64,000 nucleotides of DNA from Fodinibius salipaludis. GTDB lineage: Bacteria > Bacteroidota > Rhodothermia > Balneolales > Balneolaceae. Where the stretch lies: assembly GCF_002287075.1 (NCBI RefSeq), contig NZ_NSKE01000013.1, positions 1 through 64,000 of the forward strand. Reading direction: 5' to 3'. The notes beneath the pieces were generated by a model that was not told where the DNA came from, did not search any database, and was given only the letters and a program-made list of their open reading frames with translations. The translations under genes and the position numbers were made by a program. Of the stretch, positions 56,233-64,000 are shown one piece after another. Every line of letters begins with the position of its first letter. The stretch's first letter is position 1.

Positions 56233-58110
56233 ATGTTAGCCAGTAAAAGAATTTTTATCCTATTGGGCGTTGTTCTATTAACGCTGTACTTAACAGTTCC
56301 CTCCTTTGCCCAGGAGAACAACTTTTCCAGCAAAGATTACGAAAAATCACAGTTTGATATTGAAATGCGTGATGGCATCAAATTACATGCTGTCGTGTAT
56401 GCCCCTAAAGACACTACGCAGGACTATCCCATTCTGATGAAACGAACGCCCTATAGCTGCCGTCCCTATGAAGAAGGAAAAGTTCCGGAACGCATCATGC
56501 ATAATCCACACCTGCAGAAAGAGGGGTTTATCTTTGTATGTCAAGACGTTCGCGGACGTTGGATGTCGGAAGGAGATTATACGACAATGACACCAAACCG
56601 TGAAGATCCTGATAAAATTGACGAAAGTTCTGATACCTACGACACCGTAGAATGGCTCATCAATAACATCCCCAATAATAATGGGAAAGTAGGACAATGG
56701 GGTATCTCCTATCCCGGATTTTATACTACGGCCGGATTACCTGATGCACATCCCGCTATGGCCGCATCTTCACCACAGGCCCCCATCTCAGATTTCTTTT
56801 TTGATGACTTTCACCATCACGGAGCCTACCTCATGAGTTACTGGTACGTAACCCCTCTATTTGGGATACAGCACGAAGGCCCCACCGATACCGCTTGGTA
56901 CAATTTTACCGATACCGGTACACAGGATGGCTACTATTTTTATGAGAGTATAACACCTCTTTCTAAGGCAGATAAATATTACTCTGAGGAAAACTTCTTC
57001 TGGCAGGAGCTAAAAACCCATCCCAACTATGATGAGTTCTGGCAAAGCAGAAATATTCTTCCGCACCTTAAGGATATTGATCACCCGGTAATGACGGTTG
57101 GTGGCTGGTTTGATGCCGAAGATCTGTATGGGCCGCTTAATACTTATCGATCAATCGAAGAGAAAAATCCGGATACAGAAAACACTATTGTTATGGGACC
57201 CTGGAGCCACGGCCAATGGGCCAGCGGTAATTCTCATCAATCAGTGGGGGAAATTTATTTTGGAGAGGGCATCTCTGCGTTCTATCAAAAAGAGATTGAA
57301 TACCCATTCTTTATGAAACATTTGAAAGGCACTGATACCAAAGAGCTCCCCGAAGCCTATATGTTTGATACCGGCAAAAAGTCATGGAGTACATTTGACC
57401 ATTGGCCGCCCAAAAGAGTGCAACAGGAATCATGGTATATTCACAGTGATGGCGATTTAAACAGTAAAAAACCAAATAATACCAACCAAAAATATACCGA
57501 GTATAAAAGCGATATTGATAATCCGGTGCCCTATAAAGAAGAAAGCGAACTCGTTTTTATTCCCCAAGATTATATGACCGACGATCAGCGGTTTGCCTCC
57601 CGACGTCCCGATGTAGTTACTTTTGAAACTGAAGTATTGGAAGAAGATGTGACCCTTGCCGGTGATATCCTTGCCGATCTCTTTGTTTCAACCTCTGGTA
57701 CTGCTTCGGATTGGGTTGTTAAATTAGTAGATGTATATCCTCCCAGCATCGAAGAAAATGAACATACACCTAAAAATGTAGAGTTTGATAACTATCATCA
57801 GATGGTGCGCAGTGAAGTTATGCGTGGACGTTTCCGTGATAGTTATGAAAATCCTGAGCCTTTTAAACCCAACAAGGTTACCAATATTGAACTCCCCCTG
57901 CAGGATGTGTATCACACTTTTAAAAAAGGTCATAAAATCCAGATACAGATCCAGAGTACCTGGTTCCCGCTCGTGGACTTAAATCCCCAGAAATACGTAC
58001 CCAATATTTTTGAAGCTGATGAAAATGATTTCCAAGATGCCATTCAGCGTATTTACCACAGCTCTAAATATCCTACTTCCATCGATGTGAAAGTTTTAGA
58101 GAAGAACTAA
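56233..58110 (+). CDS. CocE/NonD family alpha/beta hydrolase, exported
   Basis: 625 aa. Signal peptide to ~SFAQ (25), then a S15-type X-Pro/CocE hydrolase domain (~35-330): oxyanion Tyr region MKRTPYSCRPY, nucleophile in VGQWGISYPGFYT (GxSxxG), Asp in GGWFDAEDLYGP and His in GPWSHGQWASG. A C-terminal jelly-roll (~400-620) completes the family layout. Probably a periplasmic ester or amide hydrolase such as a glutaryl/alpha-amino ester hydrolase. Monocistronic. Confidence 0.9.
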   Translation: MLASKRIFILLGVVLLTLYLTVPSFAQENNFSSKDYEKSQFDIEMRDGIKLHAVVYAPKDTTQDYPILMKRTPYSCRPYEEGKVPERIMHNPHLQKEGFIFVCQDVRGRWMSEGDYTTMTPNREDPDKIDESSDTYDTVEWLINNIPNNNGKVGQWGISYPGFYTTAGLPDAHPAMAASSPQAPISDFFFDDFHHHGAYLMSYWYVTPLFGIQHEGPTDTAWYNFTDTGTQDGYYFYESITPLSKADKYYSEENFFWQELKTHPNYDEFWQSRNILPHLKDIDHPVMTVGGWFDAEDLYGPLNTYRSIEEKNPDTENTIVMGPWSHGQWASGNSHQSVGEIYFGEGISAFYQKEIEYPFFMKHLKGTDTKELPEAYMFDTGKKSWSTFDHWPPKRVQQESWYIHSDGDLNSKKPNNTNQKYTEYKSDIDNPVPYKEESELVFIPQDYMTDDQRFASRRPDVVTFETEVLEEDVTLAGDILADLFVSTSGTASDWVVKLVDVYPPSIEENEHTPKNVEFDNYHQMVRSEVMRGRFRDSYENPEPFKPNKVTNIELPLQDVYHTFKKGHKIQIQIQSTWFPLVDLNPQKYVPNIFEADENDFQDAIQRIYHSSKYPTSIDVKVLEKN

Positions 58111-58154
58111 AATGATATCATAATCAGGATTAGACATTTTCGCTATCAAATACA

Positions 58155-58180
58155 GAAGGCTTCGAATAAACGAAGCCTTC
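58155..58180 (+). terminator. Terminator of the CocE gene
   Basis: GAAGGCTTCG and CGAAGCCTTC make a 10-bp perfect stem with loop AATAAA, followed by TTATAATTAT. The 276-bp gap to the next gene (convergent) holds nothing else. Confidence 0.85.
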
Positions 58181-58386
58181 TTATAATTATAACTGTCTTC
58201 ACGAGCCTACCAAAGTTTCCATTGGGATATTTAAGTGCAGTCCCAATCATTGTTTCCCATGCAGAATTTAAAACAAAAGAGAGTCCCGAATTGAAATTTG
58301 GGCCTCTCTGAATGTGAAAACCGCTAAATATGCGACCGGATTTTTTCCAAGTCAACCTGTTATTTTTGGCAGCTCATTACTCTGCG

Positions 58387-58797
58387 TCACGTTATCGGAA
58401 TACTTTTCTCGCGTAATGCAGCAATAAGCTCCTCCTTATTCATTTGAGAGTAACCGTCAATCTGCTCCTTCTTAGCTCGCTCGTATAACTCTTCTTTGGT
58501 CCACTCCTCAAAAGAAGTAAGTTTTTTTGCTTTTTTCAGAACGTCCTCACTTTTGTTTTTTGCTTCTTCGCTAAGTTCGTTAAGGTTTTCTTTTGTGGAT
58601 TCGGTCCTCTTCTTCAAATAGTTCTGGATTTCGGTAATATCATTGCTGATCGTTTTCAAGTATTCATCGCCTTTTTGGGATATCTTTTCCCGGGTTTTAG
58701 TTCCTTTATTCGGAGCAAAAAGTAAACCCAGTACTACACCCCCGACCATTCCAGAAAGTGTACCAATAAGTATCTTATCGAACTTTGAATTTCCCAT
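58387..58797 (-). CDS. YtxH-domain protein with SAP/Rho-N-like tail
   Basis: 136 aa from MGNSKFDKIL (upstream ATGs give an implausible N-terminus). The YtxH anchor ILIGTLSGMVGGVVLGLLFA (~7-26) then PNKGTKTREKISQKG and a coiled coil (~40-95). The last 35 residues (SFEEWTKEELYERAKKEQID, MNKEELIAALRE) form a Rho_N/SAP-like helix pair. General-stress proteins of this type are membrane associated. Last gene of a small stress cluster. Confidence 0.7.
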   Translation of the reverse strand: MGNSKFDKILIGTLSGMVGGVVLGLLFAPNKGTKTREKISQKGDEYLKTISNDITEIQNYLKKRTESTKENLNELSEEAKNKSEDVLKKAKKLTSFEEWTKEELYERAKKEQIDGYSQMNKEELIAALREKSIPIT

Positions 58798-58837
58798 AAT
58801 AGATTTCACAATTTTATATGTTCTGATTAACGGAATC

Positions 58838-59206
58838 TTATTTTCTAACAAGCTTTTGCGGACGCTCATAGCCATAGTGCTTATACACATTGTCTATAAA
58901 TTCAGACCTTGCTTCCATTGGCCAATTGTCTTTATCAAAACCTGGAGCATTTTCCAGCTTTTCTTTTGTCACATCCATTTTAATAATGTGATCGTCATCT
59001 TTTCTTATAAAATGGAGCGCCTGCATAGGTACAGCAAAATACTTATCTCCCATACCTAAAAATCCTCCGAAAGAAAGTACGGCATATTCAATATTGCCCT
59101 CTTCAAGATTAATCATCAGGTCTTGAATTTTACCAATATCTTCGTTCCGATTATTCTTTACTTTTGTTCCCGTTATTGCCGTGGCTGATAACATGTTATT
59201 CATCAT
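58838..59206 (-). CDS. PRC-barrel domain protein
   Basis: 122 aa. PRC-barrel (~7-80): TKVKNNRNEDIGKIQDLMIN, AVLSFGGFLGMGDKYFAVP. Small beta-barrel of unknown ligand, common in stress operons beside DUF892 and YtxH genes, as here (41 bp before YtxH, 44 bp after DUF892). Confidence 0.85.
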   Translation of the reverse strand: MMNNMLSATAITGTKVKNNRNEDIGKIQDLMINLEEGNIEYAVLSFGGFLGMGDKYFAVPMQALHFIRKDDDHIIKMDVTKEKLENAPGFDKDNWPMEARSEFIDNVYKHYGYERPQKLVRK

Positions 59207-59250
59207 GGTTTTATCCTCTTTTATTAGGTTTTTTGTGGTGTTGTAATTGT

Positions 59251-59769
59251 TTAAACTTTTGCTTTCATATTCATCATCTCAACAGCAAGATCAGTAAGCT
59301 TTTCGTCGGCGTTTCGCTCCTCTTGTAAAGATTGTTCCAGCAGACGAGCCGCTTCTCTATATCCGAGTACTTTAGCGTATTCAACTACCGTTCCGTAGGC
59401 TGCAATCTCGTAGTGCTCCATGCGTTGTGCGTTGGCTATGAGTCCCGCATCGCGAATATTCCTTTCTGTATCCTCATTAATAAATGCTTCGGCTTCAGAA
59501 ATTAACCCTTTCATTCCCTTGCATGTTTCACCTGTAACATGAGTGTTAAACTCGCTCCCGATATTTTTTAAACGCTCAACATGCACTTCGGTTTCCTCTA
59601 AGTGATATCTAAATGCCTTCTTCAACTTATCACTGAAGGCATGTTCAATCATTTTAGGAAATGCAGCAATAATTTGATTTTCGGCGCTATAAATATCTTT
59701 TAGCTGATGTTCAAAAAGGTCTTCTAAATTTTTTAAAGTACTCATAATTTCCTCAGTGATAGATTCCAT
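59251..59769 (-). CDS. DUF892 / YciF-like ferritin-like stress protein
   Basis: 172 aa (a second ATG at residue 9, MSTLKNLEDLF, is equally good). Four-helix ferritin-like bundle with di-iron ligands: LFEHQLKDIYSAENQI (Glu), ETEVHVERLKNIG (ExxH), NAQRMEHYEIAAYGTVVEYA (ExxxxYxxA) and LQEERNADEKLTDLA (ExxxDxxL). Stress-induced; in E. coli YciF is starvation/osmotic controlled. First gene of the three-gene unit. Confidence 0.88.
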   Translation of the reverse strand: MESITEEIMSTLKNLEDLFEHQLKDIYSAENQIIAAFPKMIEHAFSDKLKKAFRYHLEETEVHVERLKNIGSEFNTHVTGETCKGMKGLISEAEAFINEDTERNIRDAGLIANAQRMEHYEIAAYGTVVEYAKVLGYREAARLLEQSLQEERNADEKLTDLAVEMMNMKAKV

Positions 59770-60266
59770 TTCTTGACAACTAATACCTTATATATCACCG
59801 AGTACTAAAAGGTTCCTTAAATAATTAATTTCATTGAATTTACTACAAGAAAAGATACCTCGGAATGACATCCTTAAAATGATTTCCATAATGATTATTT
59901 AATTGGTACTCTATCCAATATAAAAAAGCCCAAAATCGGAACCTTTTTGATATAAAGTACAATTCTTTTATTCCTCTGAATCTCTACATTGACCTAAAAC
60001 AAATACTTGGATTCAGCTTATTAGAAATAACGATATCATATCCTATTTGTGATAGTTACACAAGTGTAACAACAGGTTGAAGTAACGGATGGTCGGATGA
60101 AAGAAGCAGTATCACAATGATAGATCCCAACCACCAAAATTGCTGACGAAAAGCTTCCTCTCTCTTTCTGATTTATACCTTGGGAAGATGAAATATGAAC
60201 TCTTTAAAAATAAAAAAGCCCCGATAAAAATCGGGGCTCAAAGTTATCGTGCGTTAAAGCAGCTAC
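59770..60266. other. Intergenic region upstream of the stress unit
   Basis: 497 bp without an ORF. A perfect 16-bp palindrome GTTACAC-AA-GTGTAAC sits at 60055-60070. The aconitase terminator is at 60217-60238. The stress-unit promoter should lie near 59770-59900. No RNA gene recognised. Confidence 0.6.
60217..60238 (-). terminator. Terminator of the aconitase gene
   Basis: AGCCCCGAT and ATCGGGGCT make a 9-bp perfect stem around AAAA; on the minus strand it is followed by a T-rich run (AAAAAATAAAAA on plus). Stop codon of aconitase is 28 bp away. Confidence 0.88.
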
Positions 60267-62231
60267 TTAGCCTGCTTTTTTCTTCGCTTTAAAGCGATTG
60301 ATAACGCCACCGTGCAGAACGGCTTCTTTCTGCCGCTCACTAAACGTATGCTTAACGGTATATTTCTTTCCTTTAGTCTTATTGTGGATGACAACTTCGT
60401 TACCATTTTTAATAGCTTCTCGAATGTCATTCACTTCCAGGATATCTCCCTGATCGATGTCTTCGTAATCCGCATCGTTGGCAAACTCTAAGGGCGGAAT
60501 TCCGAAGTTGATCAGGTTTTGCCATCCAATACGAGCATAGCTTTTAGCAATTACAGCCTTCATACCAAGGTATCGAGGTGCAATAGCTGCGTGCTCGCGA
60601 CTGGAGCCCTGAGCATAGTTTTCACCGGCAATCACAACATGTCCGCCGTGCTCTTCTTTAGCTTCCATAGCACGATCGTGGAAGTTTTCATCCACAACAT
60701 CGAGCGTAAACTTGCTAATTTCAGGGATGTTGCTACGGAAAGGAAGCACTTCAGCTCCGGCCCGCAGAATTTCATCCGTTGAAATATCATCGCCCATTTT
60801 CAGCAGAACGGGAACATCAAAATCTTTGAGCTCATCAAAGTCGGGCATGGTTGAAATATTCGGCCCCTTCTTGATTTCGCCGCGCTCTTCTTTCGGCTTT
60901 GGAGGCGTCAACATTTCCGTATTAATATGAATTTCTTGAGGATGTTCGAACTTGGGATATCTCATATTATAAAGATCCTCAAGATCACGGGGATCGGTGA
61001 TCTTACCCGTCAGTGCCGAAGCTGCCGCTGTTTCAGGACTTACTAAGAACACTGAATCTTCAGGCGTTCCTGAGCGATCCGGGAAGTTACGCGGCACAGT
61101 ACGCAGGCTGTTCTGCCCTGATGCCGGCGCCTGCCCCATCCCGATGCAACCGTTACAGCCGGCCTGGTGAATACGTGCACCGGACTGTACCAGGTTAAAC
61201 ATCACATTATTCTTAACCATATTCTCAATGATCTGTCGCGATGTAGGATTGATATCCCAGGATACATTATCATCAACCGTTTTATCCTTTACGATCTCAG
61301 AACAGATCCAGAAATCACGATATCCCGGATTGGCAGAAGATCCAACATAAGATTGATAAATGTCCTGTCCTTCAACTTCACGAACCGGTACAACATTACC
61401 GGGGCTACTGGGCAGGGCGATTAGTGGCTCAACATCATCGAGTACAAGCTCTTCATACTTATGATATTCGGCCCCTTCATCGGCCTTAAGCTCAACAAAT
61501 TCGTTCCCACGCTCTTGGGTCTCCATAAAACGATGCACTTCGCCGTCGGCAGGAAATACCGTACTGGTAGCGCCCATTTCGGTACCCATATTAGCAATTA
61601 CATGCCGATCCATCGTAGAAAGATTTTTCAATCCTTCGCCAAAGTATTCAATAACATAACCGGTAGCACCATCAACGTCGTAGCGACGTAACATTTCGAG
61701 TACAACATCTTTGGCACTTACCCAATCAGGTAAATTCCCTTTAATTTCAACACCCAACACTTTAGGCATTTTGATATAGAGAGGTTCACCGGCGATTGCA
61801 AAAGCGACATCCAACCCACCCGAACCAATTGCGAGCATGCCCATACATCCGGCTGCCGGGGTATGACTGTCAGATCCAGCCAGCGTTTTACCCGGAATTC
61901 CAAACCGTTCGGTTTCAATCGGGTGGCTTACCCCGTTCCCGGGACGACTAAACCACATACCAAATCGTTCAGCAGCGGACTTCAGAAATACGTGGTCATC
62001 AGGATTTTTAAAGTCCGTTTGTATCAAGTTATGATCGACATATTGACACGACAATTCGGTCTGTGCCTCATCCAATTCCATGGCTTCAAGCTCAAGCATC
62101 ACCATCGTACCGGTGGCATCTTGCGTGAGGGTTTGATCAATTTTAAGACCAATTTCCTGGCCTGGAACCATTTCACCATCAACGAGATGGCTTTTAATTA
62201 GTTTCTCAGTAACATTAAGTGGTTTACTCAT
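60267..62231 (-). CDS. acn: Aconitate hydratase
   Basis: 654 aa, the shorter 'putative aconitate hydratase' (Aquifex/Bacteroidota) form rather than the ~890-aa AcnA/AcnB. Active site pieces: SHTPAAGCMGMLAIGSGGLD, the [4Fe-4S] Cys pair in HQAGCNGCIGMGQAP plus an earlier Cys (WICSEIV), and the swivel domain with YAQGSSREHAAIAPRYLG. Interconverts citrate and isocitrate in the TCA cycle. Transcribed alone; divergent from the HU genes with 234 bp between. Confidence 0.95.
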   Translation of the reverse strand: MSKPLNVTEKLIKSHLVDGEMVPGQEIGLKIDQTLTQDATGTMVMLELEAMELDEAQTELSCQYVDHNLIQTDFKNPDDHVFLKSAAERFGMWFSRPGNGVSHPIETERFGIPGKTLAGSDSHTPAAGCMGMLAIGSGGLDVAFAIAGEPLYIKMPKVLGVEIKGNLPDWVSAKDVVLEMLRRYDVDGATGYVIEYFGEGLKNLSTMDRHVIANMGTEMGATSTVFPADGEVHRFMETQERGNEFVELKADEGAEYHKYEELVLDDVEPLIALPSSPGNVVPVREVEGQDIYQSYVGSSANPGYRDFWICSEIVKDKTVDDNVSWDINPTSRQIIENMVKNNVMFNLVQSGARIHQAGCNGCIGMGQAPASGQNSLRTVPRNFPDRSGTPEDSVFLVSPETAAASALTGKITDPRDLEDLYNMRYPKFEHPQEIHINTEMLTPPKPKEERGEIKKGPNISTMPDFDELKDFDVPVLLKMGDDISTDEILRAGAEVLPFRSNIPEISKFTLDVVDENFHDRAMEAKEEHGGHVVIAGENYAQGSSREHAAIAPRYLGMKAVIAKSYARIGWQNLINFGIPPLEFANDADYEDIDQGDILEVNDIREAIKNGNEVVIHNKTKGKKYTVKHTFSERQKEAVLHGGVINRFKAKKKAG

Positions 62232-62465
62232 AAATATTTTTGGATTTATTTCCGCTGTATAGTTGATTACACTAAAGTAAAATTCTTTGAAAATCGTTTC
62301 TTAAAATACCAGACGAAAGCCCTTTTCTTCAAGTAAATGCACAAGAAATAATAATTTATACATATTCTAAGCTATAGGTAGAAATATATACTTAGTTTTT
62401 AAAGTTTTTTTTCTTAATTAACAGTACTTCTTGAGCTTTAAAGATAACTTGAATTCAATCTTCAC

Positions 62466-62759
62466 ATGAATACGAGCGATGTAGTAGCAATGCTTGCCAA
62501 AAATTGGGATATGACGCAAGCTGAAGCACGTAAATTGTTAGATGCTATTACACAGACATTAAATGAAAATATTGCTTCTGGCAATTCTTTCTCAATACCA
62601 AAATTGGGAACGTTTGGTACTACTACTCGAAAAAAAAGAACATCATATAATCCCCACTACGAGCAGTACATGAAGCTACCCCCAAAACGGGTTGTTGATT
62701 TTAATCCCAGCAAGGGACTAAAAGAAGACTTAAAACAAGTGGATATTGACGATGAGTGA
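62466..62759 (+). CDS. HU family DNA-binding protein
   Basis: 97 aa. HU/IHF fold: VVAMLAKNWDMTQAEARKLL, FSIPKLGTFGTTTRKKRTSY and the DNA-clamp arm NPHYEQYMKLPPKRVVDFNP. The tail is short and acidic. It organises the nucleoid as a dimer, possibly with the HU domain of the next protein. Its stop (TGA 62757-62759) overlaps the next start by 8 bp, so the two are translationally coupled. Confidence 0.92.
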   Translation: MNTSDVVAMLAKNWDMTQAEARKLLDAITQTLNENIASGNSFSIPKLGTFGTTTRKKRTSYNPHYEQYMKLPPKRVVDFNPSKGLKEDLKQVDIDDE

Positions 62760-64000
62760 AAAAGTCACATTTGGAGAACTTATTGAGTCGATTGCTGAAG
62801 AAACGGACAACAGCAAGCAATTCACTCATGATTTTCTCAAGGATTTTGTGGACGTCATCAATGGCGGACTCGAAGAAGATGGCAAAGTAAATATTGCCGG
62901 CTTTGGAAAGTTTAAACTTCAACGCGTGGATGAGCGTGAAGGATACAACCCGCAAACCCAGGAGAAAATAACGATTCCGGCTCATAACAAAGTGATTTTT
63001 AAGCCATATAAAGATCTGAGAGAGCTGGTCAATGCTCCCTATGCACATATGGAGCCTCAGCTGATAGAAGATGAGGAAACCGAATCTTCTATAAAAGAGA
63101 CTTCTTCCCCCGATCAACAGCCGGTAGAGTCCAAAACAGAAGAATCGGGTACTGAGCGTGATAACAAAACCGATCCTGAAGTTGAACAATCGGAACAAAA
63201 ATCAGAGCCCGACACTACCGAAATTTCCGAAGAGCAAGAACTCAATGAGGACGATTTTATACCTACTGCTCCTCCTACCTCGCACAAAAAAGAGAGGGAA
63301 GATATATTCGGCAATGAAAATAAGCCAGAAAAAGAACAGGAATCTCCTTTTGATTTTGGAGGAATACAAGATTCAGATGAAGATACCATACCGACCTCAA
63401 CTACCGGACCTTCGGATGAAGTTAAAGATGATGTCAATGATGATGGAGATGTCGTTGAATTCAATGCTACCCAATCGGATGAGGAAGATGATCTCCTTGC
63501 AGATTTCATCCGCTCAGAAGAGCAAGAACAGCAAGAGGAACCCTCTAAATATTTAGCAGAGGAAGAAGAACCTGAACCAGAAAAAAATAAACCAGCTGAA
63601 AGTGAAGAAGAAGCGGATGAGTTCGTCCTATCAAACGAGGAAGATGACAAAGAGGAGGAACGAACTAAGTCTGAAGAAGAAGTTTTAGCCGAGGAAGTTG
63701 AAAAGCTTGAAGAGATTGCTAAGGATTTAAAAAAGTATCAACCAGATAAGTCTGACACAACAGATGAGAAGGACCCCCTCCCTACTGCTGCAACAAGTCG
63801 TAGATCCGAACGAAGTTCTTCATTTGCATATGTGGCAGCAGCTGTAATTATTTTACTGCTTATTACAGGGGGAGCTTGGTATTACAGTACGTTACCTACA
63901 AATGACACCTTAATTTCTTCATCTGAAGAAACAGCGACCTCGGCTGATGCTACCAACCAGCAAGATGATAGCAATCAGCAACAATTAGCGGAGCAACAAG
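62752..64000 (+). CDS. HU-domain protein with acidic linker and TM segment (3' end outside window)
   Basis: At least 416 aa, cut by the window end. ATG at 62752 overlaps the HU stop codon. Residues ~1-90: HU fold (VTFGELIESIAEETDNSKQF, NIAGFGKFKLQRVDEREGYN, NKVIFKPYKDLREL). Residues ~95-345: very acidic, disordered, Glu/Ser/Asp-rich. Then a basic patch (SRRSERSS) and a TM helix at ~358-376 (VAAAVIILLLITGGAWYY), after which the frame is still open with a Gln/Ser-rich start of a periplasmic part. N-in/C-out by the positive-inside rule: a nucleoid-to-membrane link is likely. Confidence 0.88.
   Translation, partial: MSEKVTFGELIESIAEETDNSKQFTHDFLKDFVDVINGGLEEDGKVNIAGFGKFKLQRVDEREGYNPQTQEKITIPAHNKVIFKPYKDLRELVNAPYAHMEPQLIEDEETESSIKETSSPDQQPVESKTEESGTERDNKTDPEVEQSEQKSEPDTTEISEEQELNEDDFIPTAPPTSHKKEREDIFGNENKPEKEQESPFDFGGIQDSDEDTIPTSTTGPSDEVKDDVNDDGDVVEFNATQSDEEDDLLADFIRSEEQEQQEEPSKYLAEEEEPEPEKNKPAESEEEADEFVLSNEEDDKEEERTKSEEEVLAEEVEKLEEIAKDLKKYQPDKSDTTDEKDPLPTAATSRRSERSSSFAYVAAAVIILLLITGGAWYYSTLPTNDTLISSSEETATSADATNQQDDSNQQQLAEQQ

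Noticed and set aside
63114-63650. 178-aa Ser-rich minus-strand ORF
   Set aside because: Antisense shadow of the Glu/Asp-rich linker of the HU-TM protein (GAA/GAT read as TTC/TCA), not a gene.

Overview
The window looks like chromosomal DNA of a moderately AT-rich, Gram-negative member of the Bacteroidota/Balneolota side of the tree. A Balneolales relative such as Fodinibius is my best guess. This is inferred from gene content and style: acidic proteins, TolC and TonB-dependent outer-membrane proteins, a BshB1-type bacillithiol deacetylase, a CrtY-type lycopene cyclase with TspO, paired HU genes, and a Bacteroidota-like TAnnTTTG promoter element. No rRNA, tRNA, CRISPR array or phage was recognised.

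Layout. 1-1.8 kb is an accessory scar: a truncated IS3-family orfB, a second truncated IS3-type orfA fused to the tail of a broken gene, a 127-bp attC-like folded site, and a frameshifted small secreted-protein gene. 1.9-3.7 kb carries a winged-helix regulator with small membrane proteins in two units that share a near-identical promoter/operator. 3.9-9.8 kb holds a lipoprotein, katG on the minus strand, then a porin, a PstS-like protein and a chemoreceptor (to 11.6 kb). 11.6-16 kb has a decayed gene, tspO-crtY, an AI-2E-family permease and a PIG-L deacetylase. 16-24.5 kb, all minus strand, is a MacAB/TolC-like export system whose parts are separated by a YqjD/YqjE-like envelope trio and a glycosyltransferase. 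24.6-29.5 kb is housekeeping: bshB1, an inositol monophosphatase, dnaG and sucD.

29.7-37.5 kb has a D-aminoacylase-like amidohydrolase and then a metal-uptake locus with two ZnuD-like TonB receptors, each preceded by a small His/CxxC secreted protein, plus a His-rich lipoprotein. The second receptor and second small protein carry frameshifts. 37.7-44.4 kb is signalling: a soluble Ser/Thr kinase with TPRs, a DUF4168 lipoprotein, and a minus-strand operon of a monooxygenase, a B12-binding sensor with the W-x9-EH signature of cobalamin photoreceptors, and a histidine kinase. 44.5-55.2 kb includes an MFS transporter, a LEA-2 lipoprotein, ogt, an amidohydrolase, a ferredoxin-like protein, an AsmA/DUF748-like protein, a serine racemase/dehydratase paired with a D-amino-acid oxidase, and a second AI-2E permease. 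55.3-64 kb has MerC with a zinc-ribbon RHH regulator, a CocE hydrolase, a stress cluster (YtxH, PRC-barrel, DUF892), aconitase, HU, and an HU domain fused to a long acidic linker and a membrane segment that runs off the window.

The best candidates for under-described biology are the B12 sensor/kinase/monooxygenase operon, the membrane-tethered HU protein, the shared AAAGTACTTT operator beside the winged-helix gene, the duplicated metal-receptor locus and the attC-like site. Several genes show single-base lesions. Whether these are true decay or assembly errors is the main uncertainty.
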